Counted from the stretch's first letter, positions 1 through 8,243 are shown. The stretch: 64,000 nucleotides of DNA from Microvirga sp. TS319 (GCF_041276405.1 NZ_JBGGGT010000002.1:3139001-3203000), one strand, 5' to 3'. The notes: generated from the sequence alone by a model not told the origin. Translations and numbers: made by a program.

Positions 1-1092
1 TTCGCGCGCTGTCGCGTCGATGATCTTCAGCCCGGCCTCGTCCTGCGCCAGGGCCTGGCGGGCCCGCTCGGCGGCGGCCCGTGCCTTGTCGCGCTGCCCG
101 AGAACCGCATAGGAGCGGACCAGGCGCGCCCATTCGTCGGCCGATCCACCCTGAGTTTCGAGACGCTCGGCGAGCCCCGTCACCATGCGGGCGATGTCCT
201 CGGCGCCCATCCGGGGCTGATCTCCCGGCTGCTCCGCGGCGGGTTGCTCACCGCCGAGGCCGGCCAGGCGCTGCCGGACGACACCGACCCACGGCGCACC
301 TTCCGGCGAGGAGGCGAGAATTTCGCCATAGGCTCGCTTGGCCTTCTCGACCTGCCCGTCCTGCTCGGCCGCGATGGCGAGATAGAAGCGCGCCTTCGGC
401 GAGGTCTTATCCAGTGCCACCGCCTGCTCGAAAACCTTCTGGGCGTCGGCCGAGACGAGGCCGTCATTGGCGAGCACCATGGTCTCGCCGACATTGGACA
501 GCCGCTCCGGGCTCGGGCCGAGATAACGCACCGCGGACTCGTAGGCCCGGACGGCCTCGTCGATGCGACCCATCCGGATATAGACCGGAGCCACCACTTC
601 CCAGCCGCGTCCGTCCTCCGGGTTCTTGGCCAGATGGGCCTCGATCTGGGCGACGGCGCCCATGAGGTCGAGTCTTTCGCCCGTATCCTGAGCCTCGGCC
701 TCATTCTGCTGCGGCGGGTGGGTCATGAGATGCGGCGACCCATAGGCCCCGTAAAGGACAAGCGCGATGATCGGGATCAAGGATAGGGCCAGCGTCGAGG
801 CCGCCCTGCGCCGCCGAAGCGCCGGTTCGCCGAGAGCGGCGAAGGATTCCGGATCCGCCACGCCGGTCGCGCGCAGAAGCCGGCGACCGGCCTCGACCTT
901 GGCCGCCTCGGCCTCGCTTGGAAGAAGCGCGCCGCGCTCACGGTCGCGGTCGATTTCGGCGATCTGTTCGCGGTAGAACTGGGTGTTCGGGTCAGCCTGT
1001 CGCGCGGCGAGCGCACGATGACGCGACAGCGGCCAGAGCACCGCCATCACGGCAGCCGCCGTCATCAGCAAGAGTATGATCCAGATCACCAT
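1..1092 (-). CDS. ccmI: CcmI, cytochrome c maturation factor (C-terminus cut by window edge)
   Basis: The frame stays open to the left edge, so the C-terminus lies outside the window. The N-terminus starts MVIWIILLLMTAAAVMAVLW, a membrane segment. A cytoplasmic stretch follows with FYREQIAEIDRDRERGALLP and EAAKVEAGRRLL, the signature of the CcmI/CycH family, then a second membrane segment near LSLIPIIALVLYGAYGSP. After that comes a periplasmic TPR region (GRIDEAVRAYESAVRYLGPS and similar helices). CcmI is known to chaperone apocytochrome c to the haem-ligation complex. The downstream ccm genes are expected beyond position 1. The FeuPQ-like pair upstream on the same strand matches the order I recall from rhizobial genomes. 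The start at 1092 is the first ATG before the membrane segment. Confidence 0.9.
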   Translation of the reverse strand, partial: MVIWIILLLMTAAAVMAVLWPLSRHRALAARQADPNTQFYREQIAEIDRDRERGALLPSEAEAAKVEAGRRLLRATGVADPESFAALGEPALRRRRAASTLALSLIPIIALVLYGAYGSPHLMTHPPQQNEAEAQDTGERLDLMGAVAQIEAHLAKNPEDGRGWEVVAPVYIRMGRIDEAVRAYESAVRYLGPSPERLSNVGETMVLANDGLVSADAQKVFEQAVALDKTSPKARFYLAIAAEQDGQVEKAKRAYGEILASSPEGAPWVGVVRQRLAGLGGEQPAAEQPGDQPRMGAEDIARMVTGLAERLETQGGSADEWARLVRSYAVLGQRDKARAAAERARQALAQDEAGLKIIDATARE

Positions 1093-1163
1093 GAATTCCC
1101 AAATACTCCGAGTCCTCGTCAAGCACGACGGTGGCACGGTGTCACGCGTAAAAGTACATAGGG

Positions 1164-2561
1164 CTAGCCTCTATCCCCCGGCAGCTCGAGCATGCTTCGA
1201 AGTCCACCGAGGGGAGCGGCATCGAGCTTGAGCGATCCGCGATAGAGAGCCGCGAGGTCGCTGACGATCGACAGCCCCAGACCGGATCCGGGTTTCGTTT
1301 CGTCGAGGCGGCGGCCGCGCTTGAGGACCTCGGCCCGCGCCGCTTCCGGAAGCCCCGGACCGTCGTCGTCGATCAAGAGGCGGAAGCGCGGACGGTCGTC
1401 ATCCTCGCGGATGATCTCGATGGAGATCTCGACCTTCCGGGAGGCCCATTTGGCGGCATTGTCGATCAGGTTGCCGGCCATCTCCTCCAGATCCTGCTTC
1501 TCGCCCCTGAACCGCAGGTCGGGCGGGATCGCGAGTTCGAACGCCAGGTCCTTGTCGCGGTAGATCTTGGCGAAGGTCCGGGCGAGGCTTGCCATCACGG
1601 GCTCCACTTCCGTGAGCGTCCCGAGCGTTCCGGCCAGTGCCGCGGCGCGGGCGCGGTCGAGATAGTAATTGACCTGATCGCGCATCAGGGCGGCCTGCTC
1701 GCGCACGCGGGCTGCCACCTCGTCGGGAGCGTTCTCCGCCTCGTTCATGATGATGCTGAGCGGAGTCTTGAGGGCGTGGGCCAGATTGCCGACCTGGGTG
1801 CGGGCGCGCTCCAGGATCTCCCGGTTCGTATCCAGAAGAAGGTTCAGCTCGCTCGCGAGCGGCGCGATATCCCGAGGATACTCGCCGGCGATCCTCTCCG
1901 CCTCCCCGCGCCGGATGGCCCCCAAGGCGCTGCGGAGATTTGAGAGCGGACGCAGGCCGAAACGGATCTGCAGGAGCGTGGAGAAGCCGAGCGCCAGCCC
2001 GAGCAGCGCGAAGGTGACCGTGAGCGCGAACAGAAAATCGCGGACGCCGATGTCGATTTCATCCGCCGGACCCGCCACGCGAATGACGTAGCGGCCGTCC
2101 TCGCCCAGGTCGATGTCACGCTCGACGATGCGCAGATTGCGCTCATCCGGCGCCTTGCCGTAGCCGCGCCGGATCTGCCCGAAGCGGTCGTCGGGGCTGA
2201 TGGTGAGGCTCGGGATCTGTCCGCCGAACAGGGATTTGGACGAGCGGATCTCGCCCGGCTTCGCGTTGGGCCGCGCCACCTGCCAGTACCAGCCGGACAG
2301 CGGCAGCTCGAAGCGCGGATCGCCGATCGGGCCGAGGTCCCGGTCGGGATCGCCCGGAGCCACGAGGTTGGACGCCAGGGTGTTGGCATAGACGAGAAGG
2401 CGCTGGTCGAAGGCCCGCTCCGTATTGTCGCGGTAGAGCGCCTGCAGGATGAGCCCGGCGATGAGGAGGATCGCGAAGCTCCAGAAGACGGAGGAGACCG
2501 CGAGCCGGACGGCGATGGGCCGGCTCGCGAAACGGCTCAGGATCGGGCGAAGACCGCTCAC
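1164..2561 (-). CDS. feuQ: Sensor histidine kinase, FeuQ/PhoQ-like
   Basis: A 465-residue membrane kinase. It has a membrane segment at about residues 24-43, a periplasmic sensor region of about 130 residues, a second membrane segment near 175-198 and a HAMP linker. The phospho-acceptor box NLAHALKTPLSIIMNEAEN lies near residue 265. An HATPase domain follows with N box GNLIDNAAKWAS, G1 box DDDGPGLP and G2 box GSGLGLSIV. Its ATG overlaps the stop of the regulator gene by 4 bp, so the two are co-transcribed and translationally coupled. In Sinorhizobium FeuQ controls envelope and osmotic-type responses. The name rests on the regulator sequence and the ccmI neighbour, so orthology is likely but unproven. 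Confidence 0.85.
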   Translation of the reverse strand: MSGLRPILSRFASRPIAVRLAVSSVFWSFAILLIAGLILQALYRDNTERAFDQRLLVYANTLASNLVAPGDPDRDLGPIGDPRFELPLSGWYWQVARPNAKPGEIRSSKSLFGGQIPSLTISPDDRFGQIRRGYGKAPDERNLRIVERDIDLGEDGRYVIRVAGPADEIDIGVRDFLFALTVTFALLGLALGFSTLLQIRFGLRPLSNLRSALGAIRRGEAERIAGEYPRDIAPLASELNLLLDTNREILERARTQVGNLAHALKTPLSIIMNEAENAPDEVAARVREQAALMRDQVNYYLDRARAAALAGTLGTLTEVEPVMASLARTFAKIYRDKDLAFELAIPPDLRFRGEKQDLEEMAGNLIDNAAKWASRKVEISIEIIREDDDRPRFRLLIDDDGPGLPEAARAEVLKRGRRLDETKPGSGLGLSIVSDLAALYRGSLKLDAAPLGGLRSMLELPGDRG

Positions 2562-3235
2562 GGCTTCGGATGGGTCTGGCTCGCGTCGAGGAGATAGCCC
2601 AGGCCGCGGACGGTCTGGATGATATCGACGCCGAGCTTCTTGCGCAGGCGGCCGATGAAGACCTCGATGGTGTTCGAATCCCGGTCGAAGTCCTGATCGT
2701 AGAGGTGCTCCGTCAACTCGCCGCGCGAGACGATGCGCCCCGTATGGTGCATCAGGTAGGACAGGAGCCGGTATTCATGCGAGGTCAGCTTCACCGGATT
2801 GCCGTCGACAGCCACCCGGCCCGAGCGGGTGTCGAGCTTGACCGGGCCGCAGGCGATCTCGCTCGTTGCGTGGCCGGTGGCCCGGCGCAGCAGGGCGCGG
2901 ACGCGCGCCAGGAGTTCCTCCATGTGGAACGGCTTGGTCACGTAGTCGTCGGCCCCGGCGTCGAAGCCCTGGACCTTGTCGCTCCAGCGGTCGCGGGCTG
3001 TCAGGATGATGACGGGGGTCTTGCGGCCCTCCCGGCGCCAGGCCGTGAGGACAGACACGCCGTCGACCTTGGGCAGGCCGAGATCGAGGATGATGGCGTC
3101 GTAGGGCTCGGTGTCCCCGAGGAACTGCCCTTCCTCGCCGTCGAAAGCCGTATCGACCGCGTAGCCCGCCTGTTCGAGGGCGGTCACAATCTGTTTATTG
3201 AGGATCTTGTCGTCCTCGACAACGAGAAGGCGCAC
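2558..3235 (-). CDS. feuP: OmpR-family response regulator, FeuP/PhoP-like
   Basis: A 225-residue regulator. The receiver domain starts MRLLVVEDDKILNKQIVTAL, with the acidic pair ED at 7-8, the phospho-acceptor Asp in IILDLGLPKVDG, and the conserved Thr (ILTARDRWSDK) and Lys (YVTKPF). The C-terminal winged helix includes LTSHEYRLLSYLMHHTG and RDSNTIEVFIGRLRKKL. The motif GEEGQFLGDTEPYDAIILD is typical of the rhizobial FeuP/PhoP branch. The gene overlaps the kinase gene downstream by 4 bp and follows a small secreted protein gene by 16 bp, giving a three-gene operon. Confidence 0.9.
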   Translation of the reverse strand: MRLLVVEDDKILNKQIVTALEQAGYAVDTAFDGEEGQFLGDTEPYDAIILDLGLPKVDGVSVLTAWRREGRKTPVIILTARDRWSDKVQGFDAGADDYVTKPFHMEELLARVRALLRRATGHATSEIACGPVKLDTRSGRVAVDGNPVKLTSHEYRLLSYLMHHTGRIVSRGELTEHLYDQDFDRDSNTIEVFIGRLRKKLGVDIIQTVRGLGYLLDASQTHPKP

Positions 3236-3251
3236 GTTTCGAGCTTTCTTT

Positions 3252-3566
3252 TCACTGGACCGATTTGACTCGCCCGGACGAGCCGTCGATCGTCACTTGA
3301 ACGATACGGCCGTCCTTTTGCAAGGCCATGATCACATAAACCAGGGCGTCACTGCTGCGGCAGAGGCTCGCCCGCACCACATCCGCGTTCGGAACCTGGC
3401 GGCGAGCCGTCATGACGGCTGAGGCGGGCGCGACGACGCCCTTGGAGGCCACGGCCTCCTGCATTTCCCGGGGCGGCAAGCAATTGTTGAGGGCCGAGGT
3501 CGCGCTTTGCGCGGACGCAGCCCCCACCATTCCCCACACCGCGATGACCAGCCAAACCAGACGCAT
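3252..3566 (-). CDS. Small secreted PepSY-like protein, possible FeuN-type modulator
   Basis: A 104-residue protein with a clear signal peptide (MRLVWLVIAVWGMVGAASAQ). The mature part has two cysteines (NNCLPP and ASLCRS) and ends with LVYVIMALQKDGRIVQVTID followed by GSSGRVKSV, which resembles one PepSY-like repeat. It is the first gene of the operon with the FeuP/FeuQ-like pair. In S. meliloti a small periplasmic protein, FeuN, encoded just upstream of feuP restrains FeuQ. Position, size and export make this a plausible counterpart. The link is by context and not by residue-level comparison. Confidence 0.7.
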   Translation of the reverse strand: MRLVWLVIAVWGMVGAASAQSATSALNNCLPPREMQEAVASKGVVAPASAVMTARRQVPNADVVRASLCRSSDALVYVIMALQKDGRIVQVTIDGSSGRVKSVQ

Positions 3567-4007
3567 GCCGCCTTGTGCCTTTGGAGCACTGAATGAATTC
3601 TGAATGCCAGGGCATCGGCCTCTGAAGCGAATCTGCGCTTTCGGGACCGACGCTCACGTCTCGGAAGAGCGCATCGGATCGCCGGGCGGGACCCCTGAGA
3701 CCCCGCCCGGCGCGACAGTCTAGCTCGCAATCGTCCGTGTGGCCAGGATCCGGACAATCGCGGAGGCGACGAAGCCGCAAACCGGGTCCCCTCCCGCTCA
3801 ACGGCAAGAGCCCGCCTGCGCCTCCGGCGCCCGAAGACGGGCCGGACGGGAGACGGGAGAGCAAGCCGCGCCACACGCTCTCGGATCGAGGGGGAAAGCG
3901 GGCCTCATGAACGTCGGACGCCATGATCATCCTCGTGACGATGAAACGAAAAAAGAGGGGGTGGCGTTGTCGTCCGACAGGACGATCAGACAAGGAGGCA
4001 GCAGGCG
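3567..4007. other. Intergenic region with no supported gene
   Basis: This 441-bp gap separates the divergent feu-like operon and the YdcH-like gene. All six frames give only low-complexity Arg/Pro-rich readings without a credible start and ribosome site. It presumably holds the two divergent promoters. I see no clear -35/-10 pair and no repeat element. Confidence 0.5.
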
Positions 4008-4253
4008 ATGAGCAATGCTCCCAACGACCTCACCGAGGATTTCCCGGGCAGGGCCGACCGGATTCACCAGCTGAAGACGAGCAACAACCGCTTCTCGCGG
4101 CTTTATGACGAATATAACGACCTGAACCGCACCATCCACCGCATCGAGACCCGGGTGGAGCCACAATCGGAGGAGGCGGAGGAAGAGCTCAAGCGTCGCC
4201 GCCTGCAGATCAAGGACGAGATCATGGCGATGCTCGACAACGAGAACGCCTGA
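4008..4253 (+). CDS. YdcH family (DUF465) small coiled-coil protein
   Basis: An 81-residue, highly charged, helical protein. The reading RIHQLKTSNNRFSRLYDEYN then LNRTIHRIE and a C-terminal LKRRRLQIKDEIMAML matches the DUF465/YdcH family, whose cellular role is poorly defined. A strong ribosome site (AAGGAGG) sits 11 bp before the ATG. It is a single gene with its own upstream region, transcribed away from the feu-like operon. Confidence 0.85.
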   Translation: MSNAPNDLTEDFPGRADRIHQLKTSNNRFSRLYDEYNDLNRTIHRIETRVEPQSEEAEEELKRRRLQIKDEIMAMLDNENA

Positions 4254-4430
4254 GAGCTGAGCCCTCTACATTCCGCGCTGTCTCCGGGCGACGGCCGGCA
4301 AGCGCACGAGATCGCGGCTCGACAGACGCCCCGTACCGAAGCGCCCGGCGAGGGTCGTGAGATCCCTCCACGCCGAAGGCATCCTCAAGTTCGGCCATCC
4401 ATACCTTCACGAACCGCTGCACGACAAAGA

Positions 4431-4463
4431 CGTGGATGCCCGGCCCAAGGCCGGGCATGACGA
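4431..4463. repeat. REP-like palindrome (GGATGCCCGG type)
   Basis: The sequence GACGTGGATGCCCGG, a short loop and CCGGGCATGACG forms a GC-rich hairpin. Near-copies lie at 8212-8243 and 43878-43911, with a related one at 47815-47850. It lies just outside the recognisable part of a phage-connector remnant on the minus strand. REP-like repeats of this type are common in Hyphomicrobiales genomes. Confidence 0.7.
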
Positions 4464-4479
4464 TGGAGGCGATGATGGT

Positions 4480-4585
4480 CGATGACCATCAGGGGCGCGC
4501 CCGCTGCATCGAAGCGGAGATAGGCCTTCATGTCGGACAATGATATGGGCTCGACGGCGGGGCCTCCCACGAATACCGGGATCAT
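4480..4585 (-). pseudogene. Remnant of a phage/GTA gp6-like head-tail connector protein
   Basis: Read on the minus strand from an ATG at 4585, this stretch gives MIPVFVGGPAVEPISLSDMK followed by AYLRFDAAG. That is the N-terminal signature of gp6-like head-tail connector proteins found in phages and in alphaproteobacterial gene transfer agents (a 'GPAVEPVSLAEMKAFLR'-type start). Similarity ends after about 35 residues, where the reading runs into a REP-like repeat. No other head or tail genes are nearby. I call it a decayed fragment; chance resemblance cannot be excluded without a search. Confidence 0.45.
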
Positions 4586-4603
4586 CGCAACGGGAATCCT
4601 TCC

Positions 4604-5347
4604 ATGATGAAACGTCTGATCACGCTCATTCTCGCCCTCCCGCTCGCGGCGACCGGGGCGAAGGCCATCGTCGGCGGCGCGGAGGACCAGGGTCCTCTCG
4701 CCAGCCGGAGCGTGATGGTGCTGAGTTCGAACGGGGGCGTCTGCAGCGCTGTCGTGGTGGCGCGCGACGTGGTGCTCACGGCCGCCCATTGCGTCACGGG
4801 CGCGGACGAGCACCGGGTTCATTTTCGCGACGACGCGGGCGAGCCGGTGCTGATCCCGCTCGCCGCCAGGGCCGTGCATCCGGGCTACAACGAGAAGGCC
4901 ATCCAGACCCGCCAGCGGTCTATCGATCTGGCGCTCGTGCGCATTCCAGAGGCTCTCCCCGCGCGTTTTGAGCGGGCGACGCTCACGGCCGCCTCGCCCG
5001 CCAAGGACGCGACCATCGTGGTCGGCGGCTACGGCCTTGCCCGGGAGGGCGATGCGAAAACGACCGGAACCTTCCGCACGGCCTCCTTAAAGGTCACGGA
5101 GCCCTATGGCCCGAGCAGGATCCTGCTCTGGACGCAAGGCTCCGGCGCCATGGGGGCCTGTCAGGGCGATTCCGGCGGCCCCATGGCATCGGGGGCGCTG
5201 ATCGCCGCCGTCACGTCCTGGTCGTCGCCCACCCGCGGCAAAAGCTGCGGCGGCATCACGCAAGGCATCCTTCTCGGCCCGCAGAAGGACTGGATCGACC
5301 GCACACTGAGAGCCTGGAACCGCGCGGCCTCCTGGTCGGGCGACTAG
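4604..5347 (+). CDS. Secreted trypsin-like serine protease (S1) 1
   Basis: A 247-residue S1 peptidase with signal peptide MMKRLITLILALPLAATGAK and a mature start near IVGGAEDQG. The catalytic triad is visible: His in VLTAAHCV, Asp in RSIDLALVRI and Ser in GACQGDSGGP. The size is normal for a stand-alone trypsin fold, so it should act in the periplasm or outside the cell. The TAG stop is formed by the first bases of a palindromic element (5345-5453). A second S1 protease follows in the same direction about 250 bp later. The substrate is unknown. Confidence 0.9.
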   Translation: MMKRLITLILALPLAATGAKAIVGGAEDQGPLASRSVMVLSSNGGVCSAVVVARDVVLTAAHCVTGADEHRVHFRDDAGEPVLIPLAARAVHPGYNEKAIQTRQRSIDLALVRIPEALPARFERATLTAASPAKDATIVVGGYGLAREGDAKTTGTFRTASLKVTEPYGPSRILLWTQGSGAMGACQGDSGGPMASGALIAAVTSWSSPTRGKSCGGITQGILLGPQKDWIDRTLRAWNRAASWSGD

Positions 5348-5453
5348 CGCATCGTGCGAAAAAGTGGGCCCGGTTTTTCGCCAGAACGATGCGCTCATCT
5401 AGGAGGGAGCATCGGACCCAAAAGTGGAATCCACTTTTCACGTCCGATGCTCC
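5345..5453. repeat. RIME-like element, modules A+B
   Basis: Module A (5347-5394) is an imperfect palindrome with ends GCGCATCGT and ACGATGCGC. Module B (5407-5452) has ends GAGCATCGGA and TCCGATGCTC and an internal AAAAGTGG/CCACTTTT pair. The element starts CTAGCGC, and its TAG is the stop codon of the protease gene. A partial module follows at 5488-5515. Confidence 0.85.
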
Positions 5454-5597
5454 AGCGCAACGCGCGGCCCCGGAATGACGAAGTGCAAGGCCGTTTTTCA
5501 CGTCCGGCGCTCACGGTGCTGGAAATTTCGGTCCCGATGGAACTATCCTCTCGCAACGGGCCTTCCCAACCATTGCGATTCCTTTTCCCATATTCAG

Positions 5598-6395
5598 ATG
5601 CGCGCGCTTTCAATCCTCGTTTTCACGGCCTTGACATTCTTCACGAGCAACGCGCAGGCCGTCTTGCTGGGAGCGACATCGCGGGATCCGAACGGCCTGC
5701 GGCGCTCGGTCGTATCGATCGAGAATTCCTCGGGCGAGCTCTGCTCCGGCGCCCTCATCGGCCCGGGTCTCGTCCTCACGGCGGCCCATTGCGTGACCGA
5801 CACCGCCACCTACCGGGTCGTCGGCGTGAACAAGGCCTTCAGGCCGCAGCGGGTCGGAGTCATTGCACTGGCCGTCCATCCGAGCTTCGTCACCGGCACG
5901 ACCCCGCGGACGCAGCCTGGCGTCGATCTGGCGATCCTGCTCCTCGAACGTCCGCTCGGCGGTGATTTCCTGCCGCTCGACCCGAGCCTGTCCGGCAGGA
6001 TCGATGTCGGCGACGATGTGACCATCGCGGGATTCGGCGTCTCGAACGAAAGCCTGAAGGGCACGGCGCGCGTTCTGCGTCAGGCCAATCTCGTCTCGCT
6101 CGGCCCCATCAAGGTCGCCAACCGCGTCCTGATCGTCGCCGACCGGGAGCGGCTGGCCGAGACGAGCGGCGCAGGAGCGTGCCGGGGCGATTCCGGCGGG
6201 CCGATCCTCGCCGCGACTCAGAACAGTTATCTGCTCTACGGCATCGTGAGCTGGTCGAGCGGCGCCTTGCGCAGCCGCGGCACCAGCGCCTGCGGAGGGC
6301 TGACCGCGGTCACGCCTCTCATCGAGCATCTCGGATGGATCCGGCAGGCGGTCGCCAGCCTCACGGCCCGCAACGGAGCATGGGCGAGGCACTGA
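5598..6395 (+). CDS. Secreted trypsin-like serine protease (S1) 2
   Basis: A 265-residue S1 peptidase. I chose the ATG at 5598 because it begins a clean signal peptide, MRALSILVFTALTFFTSNAQ; the open frame upstream runs through a repeat element. The triad is His in VLTAAHCV, Asp in GVDLAILLLERP and Ser in GACRGDSGGP. It is related to the upstream protease but diverged, so the pair probably arose by an old duplication. The C-terminus carries the usual WSS...CGG...WI motifs of the family. The gene lies between two palindromic elements. Confidence 0.88.
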   Translation: MRALSILVFTALTFFTSNAQAVLLGATSRDPNGLRRSVVSIENSSGELCSGALIGPGLVLTAAHCVTDTATYRVVGVNKAFRPQRVGVIALAVHPSFVTGTTPRTQPGVDLAILLLERPLGGDFLPLDPSLSGRIDVGDDVTIAGFGVSNESLKGTARVLRQANLVSLGPIKVANRVLIVADRERLAETSGAGACRGDSGGPILAATQNSYLLYGIVSWSSGALRSRGTSACGGLTAVTPLIEHLGWIRQAVASLTARNGAWARH

Positions 6396-6538
6396 GCCCG
6401 CTCACGCCCGCCGGGTCGCTGCCCCCGCACGTGTCGCGGCGTCTCGCGTCCGTGAACTTGCGGATGGCGCTCTGCGTCGTGCGGTTCATGACGAATGGCG
6501 CGTTCTGGCGGTAGCCTGCCGCCGATGCGGCGTCGCTA

Positions 6539-6644
6539 GCGCATCGTGCGAAAAAGTGGATCCGATTATTCGCGAGAACGATGCGGCATTTAAGGAGTGG
6601 AGCATCGGACGTGAAAAGTGCACCTACTTTTGGGTTCGATGCTC
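6539..6644. repeat. RIME-like element, modules A+B (degenerate)
   Basis: CTAGCGCATCGTGCG begins module A, and the B module runs from GAGCATCGGACG to TTCGATGCTC. The A arm has decayed (GATGCGG in place of GATGCGC). It sits between the second protease and the glycine-zipper lipoprotein gene. Confidence 0.75.
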
Positions 6645-6719
6645 CAGACGACAATCTGGTTTCGACACCAGGTATCATGTCGATCCGAAAGGCTTGGAAA
6701 AGGATTGGGTTCAAACGAG

Positions 6720-6766
6720 AAAGGCCCGCCGATCGGCGAGCCCTCGGATTCCCGTGAACGGGAATG
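6720..6766 (-). terminator. Double hairpin downstream of the lipoprotein gene
   Basis: Read on the minus strand, an 18-nt perfect hairpin (ATTCCCGT-TC-ACGGGAAT, 6748-6765) is followed by a second palindrome, CGCCGATCGGCG (6727-6738), then GGCCTTTCTC. It lies directly after the stop at 6772. The U tract is short, so its strength is uncertain. Confidence 0.5.
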
Positions 6767-6771
6767 GGTGA

Positions 6772-7002
6772 TCAGTGATGCCGGTAATGGCGATGACGGG
6801 TGGTGCGGCGGGTGCTGGCCTGCACCTGATGCGTCACCGACGGTCCGGCAGCGGCCCCGATAGCTCCGCCGACGAGCGCGCCGGGCGGACCGGCCACGGC
6901 CCCGACGCCTGCGCCGACCGCCGCGCCGCCGACACGCTCTTCCGTGGTGGTGCAGGCTGCGGCCGCGAGGCCGACGAGGACGACGAAAGCAAGCTTCTTC
7001 AT
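6772..7002 (-). CDS. Small glycine-zipper lipoprotein
   Basis: A 76-residue protein starting at the ATG at 7002, which gives a lipoprotein signal, MKKLAFVVLVGLAAAACTTT, with lipobox AAAC. The next 40 residues are glycine/alanine-rich (AAVGAGVGAVAGPPGALVGG and so on), a glycine-zipper of the kind found in small outer-membrane or inner-membrane lipoproteins. The C-terminus is His/Arg-rich (TRRTTRHRHYRHH). A longer frame to 7095 lacks a signal peptide and is less likely. Its function is unknown; an envelope structural or stress role is only a guess from the zipper. Confidence 0.75.
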   Translation of the reverse strand: MKKLAFVVLVGLAAAACTTTEERVGGAAVGAGVGAVAGPPGALVGGAIGAAAGPSVTHQVQASTRRTTRHRHYRHH

Positions 7003-7192
7003 GAAACAACTCCCGAGACAGCGGACGGCATCACGGGCAGCGCCCGCATCGTCCGCTTGCCTGCGGGCTTGCGTGTAACGCGCATCTCCTGCCAAGGTTC
7101 AGGAAAATAATCGAGCGACGGAGACTCGAATGGATAAGGGCCGGCCCGCGCGGCTGTCGTCCACTTCCGGACGAGTCGGGGCGAGGTTCGGA

Positions 7193-7393
7193 TCATGGAG
7201 GATCTCCCTTGTGCCGGCGGTTGAACAGGGACAGCTCGCGCACGAACTCGTCGAAGCGACGGTTGGCCGCGAACAGATCGCGCAGAGTCATGGCGAGCAG
7301 CGTGGAGGCCCCGCTCGCCCAGACGAACAGGGCGAGATGGGCGAGATCGCCTCGGCTGATGATCGCCTCGGCGACTTGATCGATAATGTTCAT
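7193..7393 (-). CDS. Small membrane-associated hypothetical protein
   Basis: A 66-residue protein from the ATG at 7393: MNIIDQVAEAIISRGDLAHL, then a hydrophobic stretch LALFVWASGASTLLAMTL and a charged tail ending NRRHKGDPP. One membrane helix is likely. I do not recognise a family. A perfect LexA-type box (GAAC-N7-GAAC) spans the start codon. The frame is open further upstream, to an ATG at 7459, which would put the box inside the gene; a start at 7393 fits the box position better. Confidence 0.5.
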   Translation of the reverse strand: MNIIDQVAEAIISRGDLAHLALFVWASGASTLLAMTLRDLFAANRRFDEFVRELSLFNRRHKGDPP

Positions 7394-7402
7394 TGTTTGT
7401 TC
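7388..7402 (-). promoter_or_regulatory. LexA-type SOS box
   Basis: On the minus strand the sequence reads GAACAAACAATGAAC, a perfect match to the alphaproteobacterial GAAC-N7-GAAC operator. Its second half overlaps the proposed start codon of the small membrane protein. It closely resembles the boxes at 8393-8407 and 28949-28963. Confidence 0.45.
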
Positions 7403-7606
7403 TCGCGCAATGGAGCCCCCGATCTCTGAGGCCGGCTGAAAATTGTGTGGTTTTTCCAAAGTATTGAGGCCGATAGCCGGTGAGCCGATTGAGACCGTCG
7501 CGACCTTATGGGCCGCGCAGTGCGCAGACCCGGACCCCTTATCGGAATGAAGACCGTCACGGGACGAAGCTCTGTCATCCCGCCTTCCTTCGTCCGTCCC
7601 TTTCTT

Positions 7607-7726
7607 GTCATCCCGGCGAAGGGTGGGATCCGTAACGACGGCGGTCCAGGACAGACCGCGGCGGCGGCTGCTGCACTCTCTTCATCACCGTCAGCGGATA
7701 GGGATCCCCACCTGCGCGGGAATGAC
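7607..7726. repeat. MITE-like inverted-repeat element of about 120 bp
   Basis: The left end GTCATCCCGGCGAAGGGTGG and the reverse complement of the right end, GTCATTCCCGCGCAGGTGGG, match at about 22 of 28 positions when each arm is taken to GGATCC(g/c)TA. The interior has no coding potential. Elements of the 'GTCATCCCCGCGAAGGCGGGGATCC' type are common intergenic repeats in alphaproteobacteria. Confidence 0.55.
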
Positions 7727-7750
7727 GTCGAGGCGTGGCGATGTCCTGCT

Positions 7751-8062
7751 TTATGCAGCGACGACGCCGCGCATGGCGATGCCGTCGCCGCCCATGACCT
7801 GGACGAACCGGGCCGTCGGCTCGCCCTCGATCATGGAAGCGATCTCGCCCCAGAGAGTGCGGACATACGGCATGGAATCACGGGCGGCCTGCTCATCGTC
7901 GAAAAAAGCTACGACGGTGAACTCGCCGTGCTCGTCCATCAGCCCGACCCATTCGCGAAGGGCGGGTTGGCCGTAGATCCTGGTCTGGTTCTCTTCGCGC
8001 CACCGGCGCAGGTCGTCCAACTTGTCGGATTTCACACGGAACGTCGTCAGTCGTGCATACAT
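7751..8062 (-). CDS. Antibiotic biosynthesis monooxygenase (ABM)-like dimeric barrel protein
   Basis: A 103-residue protein with start MYARLTTFRVKSDKLDDLRR and later GEFTVVAFFDDEQAARDSMP. This is the alternating strand-helix pattern of the ferredoxin-like ABM/dimeric alpha-beta barrel family. Members range from small monooxygenases to stress proteins, so the reaction cannot be assigned. A strong ribosome site, AAGGAGG, lies 6 bp upstream of the ATG at 8062. The frame remains open upstream but reads through a REP-like repeat and a terminator, so the shorter start is right. Confidence 0.75.
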   Translation of the reverse strand: MYARLTTFRVKSDKLDDLRRWREENQTRIYGQPALREWVGLMDEHGEFTVVAFFDDEQAARDSMPYVRTLWGEIASMIEGEPTARFVQVMGGDGIAMRGVVAA

Positions 8063-8211
8063 GGCGGCCTCCTTCGGGAGGTGAGCTGGCGTCAGGCCAG
8101 CGCTGCACCGGATACGACCAGGAGAGTCTAGATCGTCCCCGGCTGCTTGGGAATCCAAAAGCACTGCGCGGACGCGGTCATCCATCTCGTCAGGCCGCGC
8201 GGCCCGAAGGT

Positions 8212-8243
8212 GTGGATGCCCGGCACAAGGCCGGGCATGACCG
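8212..8243. repeat. REP-like palindrome
   Basis: GTGGATGCCCGGC-acaag-GCCGGGCATGACC is the same hairpin family as at 4431-4463 and 43878-43911. Confidence 0.7.
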
